A DNA stretch of 58,748 nucleotides from Nitrosopumilus sp. b1 (GCF_014078545.1 NZ_MU078717.1:72174-130921), one strand, 5' to 3'. Positions 1-9,099 are shown, counted from the stretch's first letter. Notes: a model not told the origin generated them from the letters alone. Numbers and translations are program-made.

Positions 1-2
1 AA

Positions 3-263
3 CCAAAACCAAAACCAGAACCAAAACCCGAATTAGATAGCGATGATCCATTTGACGGAATTGATACTAAGGATATCAACAAGTATGCCGACATGTATGA
101 TGAGCCGCCTCCTGAGAGTGATGCTCAAGCAAAAGAGCTTGCCTCAAAGATTCGTAAATGGATCGAAGATGGAAGACCAAAACCCGGTGAAGAGCCAAAG
201 AAACAAGACGATGCAGATAAATCTAAAAAGAAACGCTCTCTATTTGGTAGATTTAAGAAATGA
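3..263 (+). CDS. C-terminal fragment of an unrecognised charged protein (5' end outside window)
   Basis: This open frame enters from the left edge and ends at the TGA at 261-263. It begins with a Pro/Lys/Glu dipeptide-like stretch (PKPKPEPKPE), then an acidic segment, and ends in a very basic tail ([14 protein letters not shown]). The stop overlaps the ATG of the next gene by two bases, suggesting co-transcription with argF. No catalytic motif is visible in the 86 residues present. The family cannot be named from this tail; the low-complexity composition suggests a disordered linker with a basic end. Confidence 0.6.
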   Translation, partial: PKPKPEPKPELDSDDPFDGIDTKDINKYADMYDEPPPESDAQAKELASKIRKWIEDGRPKPGEEPKKQDDADKSKKKRSLFGRFKK

Positions 264-1165
264 AATTAAAAACAAAAGATTTTCTCACACTGGATGAATT
301 ATCAAGCAAAGAGCTTTCACAAATTATTGATCTTGCAATAAAATTAAAAAAACAAAAAAACAACAAAGCAAAACCATTACAAAACAAAACACTTGCAATG
401 ATATTCCAAAAACCTTCTACTCGTACACGAGTAAGCTTTGAGGTAGGAATGTTTCAGTTGGGTGGAAATGCATTGAACCTGTCACCAAACGATATGCAAA
501 TTTCTCGAGGTGAATCTGTACAGGATACAGCAAAAACCCTATCTGCATATGTTGATGCTATAATGGCTCGAGTCTTTGAGGATGACCTACTAGAGGATCT
601 TGCAAAAAATGCTACAGTTCCAGTGATTAATGGATTATCAAACTCATTTCATCCATGCCAGATATTGGCTGATCTTATGACAATCAAAGAAAAGAAAAAG
701 AAACTTTCCGGATTAAAGATTGCTTGGATTGGAGATGGCAACAACGTATGCAATTCACTCCTTTATGGATGCGCACTAAGTGGAATTAACATCTCTGTTG
801 CAACACCAAAAGAGTTCCAACCTGATTCTGCAGTGGTAAAAAAATCAAAAAGCAAAACTCAAGTTGAATTAACAACTAATCCAGATGATGCAGTAAAAAA
901 TGCAGATGTGGTGATGACTGATACCTTTACTTCAATTCATAATTTAGATAAAAAACGCGTTAAAAAATTCCTGCCAAAATATCAAGTCAATTCTTCCTTG
1001 ATGAAAAAGGCAAAGAAGGATGCAATCTTTATGCATTGTCTGCCGGCAAAGCGAGGCATAGAAGTTACCGAATCAGTAATTGATGGTCCTCAATCCGTTG
1101 TTTGGCAAGAAGCAGAAAATCGTCTGCATTCTCAAAAAGCACTTTTAATTTCTTTGATAAAATAA
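260..1165 (+). CDS. argF: Ornithine carbamoyltransferase
   Basis: The enzyme makes citrulline from ornithine and carbamoyl phosphate in arginine biosynthesis. The carbamoyl-phosphate loop STRTR is at about residues 53-57, HPCQ at 131-134 and HCLP at 259-262, and the C-terminal [16 protein letters not shown] segment is typical. At 301 aa it has normal family length. The ATG at 260 overlaps the upstream stop. Oddities: the ornithine loop, normally a W.SMG motif, reads TDTFTSIH here, and HCLPA is followed by K where many relatives have H. Aspartate carbamoyltransferase is unlikely because the HPCQ and C-terminal motifs are of OTC type. Confidence 0.93.
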   Translation: MKLKTKDFLTLDELSSKELSQIIDLAIKLKKQKNNKAKPLQNKTLAMIFQKPSTRTRVSFEVGMFQLGGNALNLSPNDMQISRGESVQDTAKTLSAYVDAIMARVFEDDLLEDLAKNATVPVINGLSNSFHPCQILADLMTIKEKKKKLSGLKIAWIGDGNNVCNSLLYGCALSGINISVATPKEFQPDSAVVKKSKSKTQVELTTNPDDAVKNADVVMTDTFTSIHNLDKKRVKKFLPKYQVNSSLMKKAKKDAIFMHCLPAKRGIEVTESVIDGPQSVVWQEAENRLHSQKALLISLIK

Positions 1166-1453
1166 TTAATTTGTATGCTCTAAAATTTTAATAAAATCAG
1201 AATAGTCTTTTTGTTCTCTGAGCTCGCCAAGGTAATCGTTTATTTTTTCAAGAATTTGTTTGTGTGCATTTCCGTAAATGTCCTGAATTACTCGTTTGAA
1301 ATATTCTGGATTCTCTAGACAATCCGTAAAATAAATTCCGTATTCTGATTCCAGTCTGTTTTCAACTTCTCTATACTCTGCCTTTCCAAATTCATTTAAT
1401 GTTCTTTCAATAATGACTGCTACGAGGGCTCTTTTTACGGTGTAGTTTTCCAT
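1166..1453 (-). CDS. Small conserved helical protein, family A (paralogue at 23466-23753)
   Basis: A 95-aa soluble, mostly helical protein of unknown function. It starts directly after the argF stop on the opposite strand. It shares length and a spaced pattern (L...T..D.L.NPE followed by I.G) with the 95-aa protein at 23466-23753, so the two look like paralogues of a lineage-specific family. No signal peptide, membrane segment or metal site is visible; the single Cys is not in a motif. It diverges from the membrane-protein gene at 1502 across a 48-bp gap that must hold both promoters. Confidence 0.7.
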   Translation of the reverse strand: MENYTVKRALVAVIIERTLNEFGKAEYREVENRLESEYGIYFTDCLENPEYFKRVIQDIYGNAHKQILEKINDYLGELREQKDYSDFIKILEHTN

Positions 1454-1475
1454 ATCTCAAATTATTATGTAAATG

Positions 1476-1483
1476 CTTTAAAC
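1476..1483 (+). promoter_or_regulatory. TATA-like box for the membrane protein gene
   Basis: CTTTAAAC is centred about 23 bases before the ATG at 1502, the spacing expected for a leaderless archaeal transcript. Confidence 0.45.
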
Positions 1484-1501
1484 ATATCTCACATTTTAAT
1501 A

Positions 1502-2311
1502 ATGAAGAATCATATTAAATGCCGATTGCAAAAAACTAATCTTGAAACTTTTCAATTTCAATGGTTACTAGTGGCAATACTTGCGCTACTTGTATCAATA
1601 AACACGATTGCAAATTTTCTTGATATGAATACTACCATACTTGTTGGAAACATTGTGTATGTTCCAGTAGTGTTACTCCTGGTTTCAGTTAGCGCATTTA
1701 CTCTGATAAAATTAGGCCATGATGGAATGCACGGAATAGCATGGATCTCTTTACTTATCGCATCATCATTATGGCTAGTTGCTGAAGTAGTGTGGATTTT
1801 TTACGAGATGGTATTGCAGGTTGATCCTTTTCCATCTCTAGCTGATGTGTTCTATTCACTTGGATACCCATTTCTGTTTGTATTTATGCTAGCATACATC
1901 TCGCCAGTGCGAAAAGGAATCACAAAAAGTTCTTTGTCAATTGCAGTCTCTATTTCAGCAGTAATCCTGTTCTTTGGATTATACCAAACAATCGACTCTT
2001 CAATCGAACTGGATTCTCTTGATACATTTTATGCCATTCTGTATCCCGTCTTGGATTCGATTCTGATAGTTCCTGCGATCTTGGGTATCTCTCTGTTCTT
2101 CTCTGGTAGGGTCAATTTCATGTGGACAATGGTGTGCTTTGGGATACTGTCTCTCTTTATTGCTGATACAATCTTTATGTATTCGCAAATGGATGACACA
2201 TACTATACAGGACACCAGATTGAGATTTTATTTTATTTTAGCTATGTTTTGATTGCATTTGGAGTGTATGATCAAGTGCGAATTTTTGGTCAAAAAAATA
2301 AAATCCAATGA
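1502..2311 (+). CDS. Polytopic membrane protein, sensor-domain-like, no output domain
   Basis: A 269-aa protein with about eight hydrophobic segments from residue 20 to the C terminus. A loop with the pattern DPFPSLADVFYSLGYP (about residues 103-118) resembles the membrane sensing modules found in front of histidine kinases or cyclases, but no kinase, HAMP or GGDEF region follows: the protein stops after the last membrane span. It is preceded by a TATA-like box, so it is probably monocistronic. It sits where L32e/L19e genes often precede uL18 in other archaea. The function is not known; a small-molecule sensor or transporter-like role is only inference. Confidence 0.7.
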   Translation: MKNHIKCRLQKTNLETFQFQWLLVAILALLVSINTIANFLDMNTTILVGNIVYVPVVLLLVSVSAFTLIKLGHDGMHGIAWISLLIASSLWLVAEVVWIFYEMVLQVDPFPSLADVFYSLGYPFLFVFMLAYISPVRKGITKSSLSIAVSISAVILFFGLYQTIDSSIELDSLDTFYAILYPVLDSILIVPAILGISLFFSGRVNFMWTMVCFGILSLFIADTIFMYSQMDDTYYTGHQIEILFYFSYVLIAFGVYDQVRIFGQKNKIQ

Positions 2312-2388
2312 TAGAGTAACAATCTTGCCTTGATCTGTCGAAAAAACATCGCACACGATAAAAACCTACGAGGCCGTATCACTTTACG

Positions 2389-2396
2389 TTTATAAG
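2389..2396 (+). promoter_or_regulatory. TATA-like box of the uL18-to-Cbf5 operon
   Basis: TTTATAAG lies about 30 bases before the uL18 ATG at 2423, in a 111-bp gap after the membrane protein gene. It probably drives the whole tightly packed operon to 8642. Confidence 0.5.
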
Positions 2397-2422
2397 AGCA
2401 GATTCAAGTTTTTGCCTTATAG

Positions 2423-2905
2423 ATGGCCTATTCGCAAATATTGAGAAGACTACGGGAAGAGAAGACTAACTACCGAAAGCGTAAAACCATGTTGATGGGA
2501 AAGCGTCCTTTCATTACTGTTCAGATTACTAATGAGAATACCCAAGTCCAAATTCATACACCCGAGATGACTGGTGATAAGGTCATAGCATCAGCACATT
2601 CACATTATCTATTAAAAAAAGGCTGGAAAGGTTCACGCAAAAACATTCCAGCAGCATATCTTACAGGTTATCTTGCAGGAAAAAAAGCAGTAGGAAAAGG
2701 TTCCAAGTCTGCAATACTTTACACTGGTACTAGACGTTATACTCAAAGAATGGCGGCAGTACTCAAGGGAGTAGTTGATGCTGGTTTGGAGATCCCAGCT
2801 GATCCTGAATCATTTCCACCAGAGGAGAGAATCACAGGACAACACCTTACTGTAAAAAATGACGTTAATCAATTCAAATCACAAATAGATTCTGAGGTAA
2901 AATAA
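2423..2905 (+). CDS. rpl18: Large ribosomal subunit protein uL18
   Basis: 5S-rRNA-binding protein of the large subunit. The 160-aa sequence has the archaeal L18 features: RRLREEKTNYRKRK at the start, the region of residues 32-60 that binds 5S rRNA, and the AYLTGYLAGKKA segment. It is the first gene of a dense co-directional operon in the archaeal spc order, with 1 bp to uS5. Length is normal and the ATG start is supported by the TATA-like box. Confidence 0.95.
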   Translation: MAYSQILRRLREEKTNYRKRKTMLMGKRPFITVQITNENTQVQIHTPEMTGDKVIASAHSHYLLKKGWKGSRKNIPAAYLTGYLAGKKAVGKGSKSAILYTGTRRYTQRMAAVLKGVVDAGLEIPADPESFPPEERITGQHLTVKNDVNQFKSQIDSEVK

Positions 2906-2906
2906 G

Positions 2907-3563
2907 ATGAGTCAAGTCCAAGAGAAAAAAGATTCAGACCGAGGTGAACGTAGAAGACGTCCAAGAGAAGAAGAAGAGGTTTGGGTGCCAAAGACAATAC
3001 TTGGACAAAAAGTTGCATCAGGACAAATCACTTCACTAGAAGAAATAATTGAAAGCGGTGATAGAATTCAAGAAGCTGGCATTATCAAAAAATTACTTCC
3101 AGATTTGAAAACCGAAGTCGTAGATGTTGGAATAATTCAAAAGATGACATCAAACGGCCAATCAACAAGATTCAAAGCAATTGTTGCAGCAGGAAACGGA
3201 AACGGTTGGCTAGGTGTTGGTCAAGGAAAATCTAAACAAATGAGAATTGCAATTGAAAAAGCAAACAACCAAGCATATCTTAATGTCAGTCCAATCAAAT
3301 TGGGATGTGGCAGTTGGGAATGCAGATGTGATCAAAAACATTCTGTTCCATTCAAAGTAAGAGGAAAAGGTGGAAGTGTTACAATTGAAATTTTACCTGC
3401 ACCACGTGGACTAGGTCTTGTTGCAGGTGGTAAAATTAAACGACTATTAGAATTGGCAGGACTCAAAGATGCATGGACAACAGCATACGGCTCCACTACA
3501 ACAATGAACTCCACTTCTAAAGCACTACTTGAATGTCTAAGACAAACATTCAGTCACGGATGA
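2907..3563 (+). CDS. rps5: Small ribosomal subunit protein uS5
   Basis: Decoding-site protein of the 30S subunit. It has an acidic/basic N-terminal extension, the dsRNA-binding-like S5 domain (KAIVAAGNGNGWLGVGQGKS, about residues 87-108) and the C-terminal S5 domain with LPAPRGLGLVAGG. At 218 aa it has normal archaeal length. The gene follows uL18 by 1 bp and precedes uL30 by 6 bp in the spc operon. Confidence 0.96.
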   Translation: MSQVQEKKDSDRGERRRRPREEEEVWVPKTILGQKVASGQITSLEEIIESGDRIQEAGIIKKLLPDLKTEVVDVGIIQKMTSNGQSTRFKAIVAAGNGNGWLGVGQGKSKQMRIAIEKANNQAYLNVSPIKLGCGSWECRCDQKHSVPFKVRGKGGSVTIEILPAPRGLGLVAGGKIKRLLELAGLKDAWTTAYGSTTTMNSTSKALLECLRQTFSHG

Positions 3564-3569
3564 TGAGAA

Positions 3570-4037
3570 ATGGCAAAAGCATATCTTGTTGTTAGAATCA
3601 AAGGTCAAGTCGATGTTCCATATTGGGCAGAGCACACACTCAAACTACTCAAATTAGAAAAGAGATACCGCGCAACTATCATTCCAGCTAAAGAAAATAC
3701 CTTGGGTATGTTAAACAAAGTAAAGCATTATGTTTCTTGGCAAGAAGTCGATACAGGCTTGGCTAAGGAGTTGTTAGACAAAAAAGCTAGAAAGTCCGGC
3801 TACAAAAAGATAACATCTGAGGACTTGGGAGAGATTGGCTTCAAATCAATTGATGAGCTTGCAACATCTTTGGCAGAAGGCAAGACATCATTAACTAAAC
3901 TAAAACCCCTAAAACCTTGGTTTGCTTTGGCACCACCAAGACATGGATTTAAGAAAAGCACAAAGCGCATGTCTGGCCAAAAAGGAGTTTTGGGACAAAA
4001 CAACGAACTTGCTACAATTGTGAGGAACATGATATAA
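3570..4037 (+). CDS. rpl30: Large ribosomal subunit protein uL30
   Basis: Archaeal/eukaryotic-type long L30 (155 aa, against about 60 aa in bacteria). It opens with the typical YLVVRIKGQVDVPYWAEHTLKLLKL segment and ends with a basic PPRHGFKKSTKR tail. It lies between uS5 and uL15 in the expected order, 1 bp before the uL15 ATG. Confidence 0.94.
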   Translation: MAKAYLVVRIKGQVDVPYWAEHTLKLLKLEKRYRATIIPAKENTLGMLNKVKHYVSWQEVDTGLAKELLDKKARKSGYKKITSEDLGEIGFKSIDELATSLAEGKTSLTKLKPLKPWFALAPPRHGFKKSTKRMSGQKGVLGQNNELATIVRNMI

Positions 4038-4038
4038 C

Positions 4039-4464
4039 ATGGCTACTCGCTTACGAAAGACTAGAAAATTTAGAGGCTCTAGAAACCACGGTTGGGGTCA
4101 AGTCGGGCAACACCGTGCAAGTGGACACAAAGGAGGACTAGGTGTCTCAGGACAACTAAAGCATCATTACAGCGGAATGCTCAAGACAGACCCAGATCAC
4201 TTTGGTCATGATTCTACTGTTCCACCTCACCCAACTATAACAAGAAAATGGGCTAGCGTCCGTGATCTAGATGATCTATTTACAAGATATGGAAAGAAAG
4301 AAGGGGAGAAAAAAGTAATAGATCTACAAGGAAATGGATTTGACAAGCTGCTAGGCGGAGGTAAAATTGCATCTGCTTATACTGTCAAGATAAATCGTTT
4401 TACTGCATCTGCTGAAGAAAAGGTCAAACAAGCAGGAGGCGAGGTGTTAGCAGATAATGGCTGA
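4039..4464 (+). CDS. rpl15: Large ribosomal subunit protein uL15
   Basis: Large-subunit assembly protein. The N terminus is rich in Arg/Gly/His (TRKFRGSRNHGWGQVGQHR), and a C-terminal KLLGGGKI segment is followed by the usual VKINRFTASAEEKVKQAGG. Length is 141 aa. The last 8 bases overlap the start of secY, implying translational coupling. Confidence 0.95.
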   Translation: MATRLRKTRKFRGSRNHGWGQVGQHRASGHKGGLGVSGQLKHHYSGMLKTDPDHFGHDSTVPPHPTITRKWASVRDLDDLFTRYGKKEGEKKVIDLQGNGFDKLLGGGKIASAYTVKINRFTASAEEKVKQAGGEVLADNG

Positions 4465-5887
4465 GGGTTCAGCTACTGCGTTTATACGAAAAATGGTAAT
4501 GGTTGCAGAACCGTATCTGCCCCAAGTACCAAAACCAAAAAAGAAACTACCTTTACCAACAAGACTCCTTTGGTGTGGTCTTGCACTTTTAATTTACATG
4601 ATAATGGGACAAACCCCATTGTTTGGAGCAACGACTCCAGAATTTGATTTTCTTGCATTTGCAAGAGTTATTTTTGCATCCCAACAGGGAACTTTAGTTG
4701 AGCTTGGAATAGGGCCGATAGTCACAGCCGGACTTTTGATGCAGCTCTTGAGAGGTTCTGAAATTCTCAAATTTGATTTCAAAAAACCCGAAGAACGTGG
4801 TGTATTTCAGACTGCAACAAAGATTGTAACATACATTGTAATCGTTGTAGAGTCTGCAGTATATGGCATGGCCGTGTATGGCCCAGGAATTTCTGATCCT
4901 AGTGTACTGTATATTATCGTAGGACAACTAATGGCTGCCTCAGTAATCATCATGTTTCTTGATGAGCTGATCCAAAAAGGATGGGGTCTTGGAAGTGGAA
5001 TCAGTCTATTCATTATGGCAGGTGTTGCTCAACAAATTCTATGGAGCCTCTTTAGCCCATTGCCTGCTGGTGATGGAGGAACGGTAGGAATTCTTCCATA
5101 CATTGGACAATCAATAATGTTTGGTGACTTGTCAAATGTATTTTTCCGGTCAAATCAACTTCCTAGCATATTTGGAATACTCTTGACGGCAGCGGTGCTG
5201 TTAATCCTAGTATACACACAGGGTATGAAGGTAGAGATTCCAATCGTGTCTACAAAGTACAGGGGATTCTCAGCAGTGTACCCAATCAAACTAATGTATG
5301 TATCAAACATTCCTGTAATTTTAGCATCTGCACTTACCGCAAACGCGGTCTTTATCGGTCAGATGTTTTGGGCCAACTTTAATCCGCGGAATAATAATTT
5401 CTTTATGAATATTTTAGCGCAATTTGATCCCACCAGTCCGTCCACTCCAATCGGCGGAATCCTATACTATGTTACACCACCAAGAGGACTAGATGTCGCA
5501 GCACTTGATCCTATGAGAGCTGTAGGATATGTCTTGTTTATGATTGGAATTGTTGTGGTGTTTGGAAGATTATGGGTAGAGCTTGGAGGTCTGTCTCCAA
5601 AGAGCGCTGCTCAAAACTTGTTAGATGCAGATGTACAGGTACCTGGATTTAGAAGATCAAATAAACCCGTTGAGGCACTCCTTAATCGATACATTCCTTC
5701 TGTTACAATTATTGGTTCAATGATACTTGGAGCGTTGGCTGGAATCTCTGATGTTCTTGGCGTATTTGGTTCTGGAATTGGAATCTTACTGATGGTAGAT
5801 ATTCTGATCAACTACTATAATCAACTTGTAAAGGAACAGGTCGAAGTTGTAATGCCACGGCTTGGTGCGTTGCTTGGTAGAAAGTAA
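4457..5887 (+). CDS. secY: Protein translocase subunit SecY
   Basis: Pore subunit of the Sec translocon in the cytoplasmic membrane. At 476 aa it has normal length and ten hydrophobic segments. Recognisable parts are the plug and lateral-gate region after TPEFDFLAFARVIFAS, the GIGPIVTAGLLMQLL helix, the GWGLGSGISLFI helix, and the cytosolic loop PIVSTKYRGFSAVYPIKLMY between TM6 and TM7. It overlaps uL15 at its 5' end and the adenylate kinase gene at its 3' end. Confidence 0.97.
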   Translation: MAEGSATAFIRKMVMVAEPYLPQVPKPKKKLPLPTRLLWCGLALLIYMIMGQTPLFGATTPEFDFLAFARVIFASQQGTLVELGIGPIVTAGLLMQLLRGSEILKFDFKKPEERGVFQTATKIVTYIVIVVESAVYGMAVYGPGISDPSVLYIIVGQLMAASVIIMFLDELIQKGWGLGSGISLFIMAGVAQQILWSLFSPLPAGDGGTVGILPYIGQSIMFGDLSNVFFRSNQLPSIFGILLTAAVLLILVYTQGMKVEIPIVSTKYRGFSAVYPIKLMYVSNIPVILASALTANAVFIGQMFWANFNPRNNNFFMNILAQFDPTSPSTPIGGILYYVTPPRGLDVAALDPMRAVGYVLFMIGIVVVFGRLWVELGGLSPKSAAQNLLDADVQVPGFRRSNKPVEALLNRYIPSVTIIGSMILGALAGISDVLGVFGSGIGILLMVDILINYYNQLVKEQVEVVMPRLGALLGRK

Positions 5888-6452
5888 AAAAGTCGTAATG
5901 GTTGGCATTCCTGGTGTAGGCAAGACTACTTTGGTATCAAAGATAGTAGAAATTCTTAATGGAAAAAACAAGAGCGTCAAAGTTGTTAGCTTTGGAACTG
6001 TCATGCTAGAAGAAGCCAAGAAGAATGGATGCAAAGACAGAGATGATTTGAGAAAGCTTACTACTGAAGAGCAACAAAAACTACAACGAATTGCTGGTGA
6101 AAAGATTGCAGCAATGAATGAAGATTTGGTAATTATCGATACTCATGCATTTATTGTTACTCCAGCTGGATTTTATCCAGGTCTGCCAGATTATGTGATG
6201 AAGATTATCAAACCATCAAATTTTATCACAGTGTCAGCAAGACCTGAGGAAATTTACAACAGAAGAATGAAGGATGACACCAGAAATCGTGATATCATTT
6301 CAATTGATGCAATTAAAAAGGAACTTTCTGTGCAGGAATCCATGGTCTCTGCATGCAGTGTGTTGTCTGGCTCACCGATGATGACTGTGCTAAACCGCGA
6401 GGGAAAGATTGAAGAAGCTGCTGAAACCGTAATTAATGCAATAGGTCTGTAA
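5874..6452 (+). CDS. adkA: Archaeal-type adenylate kinase
   Basis: Interconverts ATP+AMP and 2 ADP. The P-loop GIPGVGKTT follows directly after a short beta strand, the arrangement of archaeal AdkA, which normally begins only a few residues before VVMVGIPG. I therefore prefer the TTG at 5874 over the TTG/GTG codons at 5862 and 5865; all three overlap the end of secY. About 192 aa. The SARPEEIYNRRMKDDTRNRD segment (about residues 120-140) is the lid/arginine region. Its place after secY is conserved in archaea. Confidence 0.92.
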   Translation: MVESKKVVMVGIPGVGKTTLVSKIVEILNGKNKSVKVVSFGTVMLEEAKKNGCKDRDDLRKLTTEEQQKLQRIAGEKIAAMNEDLVIIDTHAFIVTPAGFYPGLPDYVMKIIKPSNFITVSARPEEIYNRRMKDDTRNRDIISIDAIKKELSVQESMVSACSVLSGSPMMTVLNREGKIEEAAETVINAIGL

Positions 6453-6454
6453 AA

Positions 6455-7075
6455 ATGGAATTTAACATACTACTATTTCTTGAATCAATCTTTCTACAAG
6501 GTGATCTCTTTGGAATTCACCAGGGCCCATTAGGTAGTGCAGATCCAATTGTAAAAGGAATAATCCCGTCAATGTTTGGAATTTTGGGATTTGCTTTGTT
6601 GCTAAATCTCTTTAATGCTGGAGTACGCAAAAAATTGGTAGACCAAGTCAAACTAAAGCGAATCATGAAAGAGACACGTGCTTGGCAAAAAGAACGAATG
6701 GCTGCATTTAGGGCAAAGGACACTGCAAAACAAGCAGAGCTTAACAAAAAATCTGCATACATGAACAAAATGAACATGGAGATGATGCAGATGAACATGC
6801 GACCAATGATGATTACATTTGTTCCATTAATTTTGATATTTTACTTTGTTTTGCCTCCATTATTCTCCTACACTGTTGCACTATCCCCAATTCCACTCAA
6901 TGTGATTCCCGGTGACTTTTTCCAACTAACATGCACTGCAGCTCAAGCAGTTGACTCTGAACATGTATGTCCTAAAGAAAACGCAATTTACTTTTGGGCT
7001 TGGTACTTTTTGTCATCTATTGCGTTTAGTGGCATAATCATGAAAGTTACTAAAACATCGATGGGTCTCGATTGA
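6455..7075 (+). CDS. EMC3/YidC-like membrane insertase of the DUF106 family
   Basis: A 206-aa membrane protein with an N-terminal anchor region, a TM at about residues 32-52, a positively charged cytosolic coiled coil (about 60-115, Met- and Lys-rich) and two further TMs at about 120-145 and 185-203. This is the layout of archaeal DUF106 proteins, related to YidC/Oxa1 and eukaryotic EMC3/TMCO1, which insert short membrane segments. Its position between adenylate kinase and cytidylate kinase beside secY fits a role with the translocon. Its stop overlaps the next gene's start. Confidence 0.88.
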   Translation: MEFNILLFLESIFLQGDLFGIHQGPLGSADPIVKGIIPSMFGILGFALLLNLFNAGVRKKLVDQVKLKRIMKETRAWQKERMAAFRAKDTAKQAELNKKSAYMNKMNMEMMQMNMRPMMITFVPLILIFYFVLPPLFSYTVALSPIPLNVIPGDFFQLTCTAAQAVDSEHVCPKENAIYFWAWYFLSSIAFSGIIMKVTKTSMGLD

Positions 7076-7632
7076 CCAAATCTGTTATCATCTCTGGCCC
7101 TCCAGCAGTTGGTAAAACTACTGTTGCTTTAGCCCTTTCACAAGAGTTTGATCTGAAATATCTTAGCGGTGGCGACGTTCTAAAGGAGATTGCAAAGGAG
7201 CAAGGATTTGTTGCAGATGGTGATGACTGGTGGGACAGGCCAGAAGGAATGAAGTTCCTATCGCAAAGGGAGCAAAACTATGATTTTGATAAAAAAGTCG
7301 ATGAGCGTTTAAAGAAATTATTCTATGAAGGCGGTAAGGTGATAACAAGCTATACTCTGCCTTGGCTTGTTGATGATGGAATCAAAATATGGCTTGCAGG
7401 TTCTCATGAGAACAGTGCAAAGAGAATGCAAAACAGAGACAACATGGAAAGAAAGGAGGCATTTGAAGTGACTCGGAAAAGATATGATAAAAACAAAATT
7501 CTCTACAAAAAACTGTATGATTTTGACTTTGGGTCTGACACCTCGGTATTTGATACTGTGATTAACACCGATAACCTAAATGCGCAACAAGTAATAGAGA
7601 TTGCAAAATCAACTGTACGTGAGCTACTATGA
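7072..7632 (+). CDS. cmk: Cytidylate kinase
   Basis: Phosphorylates CMP/dCMP. The P-loop GPPAVGKTT is at residues 9-17, followed by LALSQEFDLKYLSGGDVLKEIA, typical of the short archaeal CMP kinases, and RMQNRDNMERKEAFEVTRKRYD forms the lid region. 186 aa. It starts with TTG at 7072, overlapping the DUF106 stop by four bases, and its own last bases overlap the Cbf5 ATG at 7629. Confidence 0.92.
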   Translation: MTKSVIISGPPAVGKTTVALALSQEFDLKYLSGGDVLKEIAKEQGFVADGDDWWDRPEGMKFLSQREQNYDFDKKVDERLKKLFYEGGKVITSYTLPWLVDDGIKIWLAGSHENSAKRMQNRDNMERKEAFEVTRKRYDKNKILYKKLYDFDFGSDTSVFDTVINTDNLNAQQVIEIAKSTVRELL

Positions 7633-8642
7633 CACTAAAACAACTAGAAAATTTACTAGAGATTGATCAAGACCTAACTGATAATGAATACGGTACATAC
7701 TATGACAAGCGTTCAATAGAGCAGCTACTCAACTATGGACTGATACTCTTAGACAAACCACCAGGTCCAACTAGTCACGAAACAGTCGCATGGACTAAAA
7801 GAATTCTAAAGATTCCAAAGATTGGGCATAGTGGAACACTAGATCCTATGGTGTCTGGAGTATTGCCGCTTGGATTAGGCGAGGCAACAAAAGCATTGGG
7901 TGTTTTGTTGTTTGGACCAAAAGAGTATCATGCATTGGGACGACTCCACTCGTTACCATCAAAGGATAAGCTAAATGATATTCTATCAATGTTTAGGGGA
8001 GAAATTTTCCAAAAACCACCACAACGCTCATCGGTGTTGAGAAGAACAAGAACAAGGAACATCTATGAGCTAGACCTGCTTGAGCAAAAAGAGAGATTGA
8101 TTCTGGTACGTGTACTGTGTGAAGCTGGAACTTATATTCGAAAATTATTTTACGACATTGGCGAAATTTTAGGTCCAGGTGCGTCAATGATAGAGCTTCG
8201 AAGAACTAGAGTTGATCAGTTTACAGAAGAATCTGGATTGGTTACACTACATGAGCTTGCTAACGCATTTGCATTATGGGAAGAAAAAAAGGATGATTCA
8301 AAGCTAATCAAGATGATTAGGCCAATTGAAGATGCATTAAGTGAAATTAAATCCGTAGTTATTCGTGATTCAGCAGTTGATGCACTGTGTCATGGAGCAC
8401 AACTTGCTATACCTGGAATCTTGCAGGTCTCCCCTGATCTAAAGAAGGGTGACTTTGTTGGGGTGTATACACTCAAAGGCGAAGCAGTTGCCCTGGCAGA
8501 ATCATTATACAGCGCACACGAAATCAAAGACGGAACAAAGGGATATGCGTTTCAGACAAAACGAATCATCATGGCACCAGGTACGTATCCAAAGAGATGG
8601 CACTCAAAGCCTAACCAACAAATAAAAACTGAATCAGAATAG
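7629..8642 (+). CDS. cbf5: tRNA/rRNA pseudouridine synthase Cbf5 (TruB family)
   Basis: Catalytic subunit of H/ACA ribonucleoprotein pseudouridylation and of tRNA Psi55 formation. The catalytic motif HSGTLDPMVSG places the catalytic Asp at about residue 72; the GTYIRKL segment lies near residue 175 and a PUA RNA-binding domain occupies about residues 255-327. At 337 aa it matches archaeal Cbf5, not bacterial TruB. It closes the spc-type operon. The eL14 gene often found beside it in other archaea is absent here. Confidence 0.95.
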   Translation: MTLKQLENLLEIDQDLTDNEYGTYYDKRSIEQLLNYGLILLDKPPGPTSHETVAWTKRILKIPKIGHSGTLDPMVSGVLPLGLGEATKALGVLLFGPKEYHALGRLHSLPSKDKLNDILSMFRGEIFQKPPQRSSVLRRTRTRNIYELDLLEQKERLILVRVLCEAGTYIRKLFYDIGEILGPGASMIELRRTRVDQFTEESGLVTLHELANAFALWEEKKDDSKLIKMIRPIEDALSEIKSVVIRDSAVDALCHGAQLAIPGILQVSPDLKKGDFVGVYTLKGEAVALAESLYSAHEIKDGTKGYAFQTKRIIMAPGTYPKRWHSKPNQQIKTESE

Positions 8643-8652
8643 AATTTCTTAC

Positions 8653-9099
8653 TTGCTTCCTAAAGGACTAATCATTGCAACAAGTATTGGAGTCTTTGCT
8701 GCAGTAGTATTTGGCTTATTCTTTGCAGAATTGAAAAATGAAAATCAACTAGTCTTTGTTGAAGGTCCTTCTTTATCACTAGTAACAGAAAAGACTGATT
8801 TTAAAAAAGGCGAAGACATTAAGATTAGAATTGTAAATTCTGGCACTGTACCAATTACATTTTCTGATGCATCATATGGACTAAAAATCACACAACTAGA
8901 CACCATAGAGTTGTACTCTCCAACTGCTGCACAAGTAGTATCTACATTAGAACCCAAAGACGAGGTGACAATCACTTGGGATCAGATAAAAAACGACGGA
9001 GATGCGGCACTTGAGGGCTTGTACAAGATAATATCAGAAGGCAGAGATTCAGAACAAAACAAAATTTCAAAATCAATAACTGTTCATATCCACAAATAG
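8653..9099 (+). CDS. Membrane-anchored extracellular Ig-like protein
   Basis: A 148-aa protein starting at TTG 8653, ten bases after cbf5. Residues 5-24 form a single hydrophobic segment that serves as signal or anchor. The rest is beta-rich: residues 38-148 read like an Ig-like domain with a KGEDIKIRIVNSGTVPITF strand pair. No catalytic residues are seen. It could be the last gene of the upstream operon. The function is unknown; the topology puts the domain outside the cell. Confidence 0.65.
   Translation: MLPKGLIIATSIGVFAAVVFGLFFAELKNENQLVFVEGPSLSLVTEKTDFKKGEDIKIRIVNSGTVPITFSDASYGLKITQLDTIELYSPTAAQVVSTLEPKDEVTITWDQIKNDGDAALEGLYKIISEGRDSEQNKISKSITVHIHK

Noticed and set aside
3-60. Repeated CCAAAA units at the left edge as a DNA repeat
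   Set aside because: They are explained by a Pro-Lys/Glu stretch in the frame that ends at 263; a few units at an edge do not support a separate repeat element.
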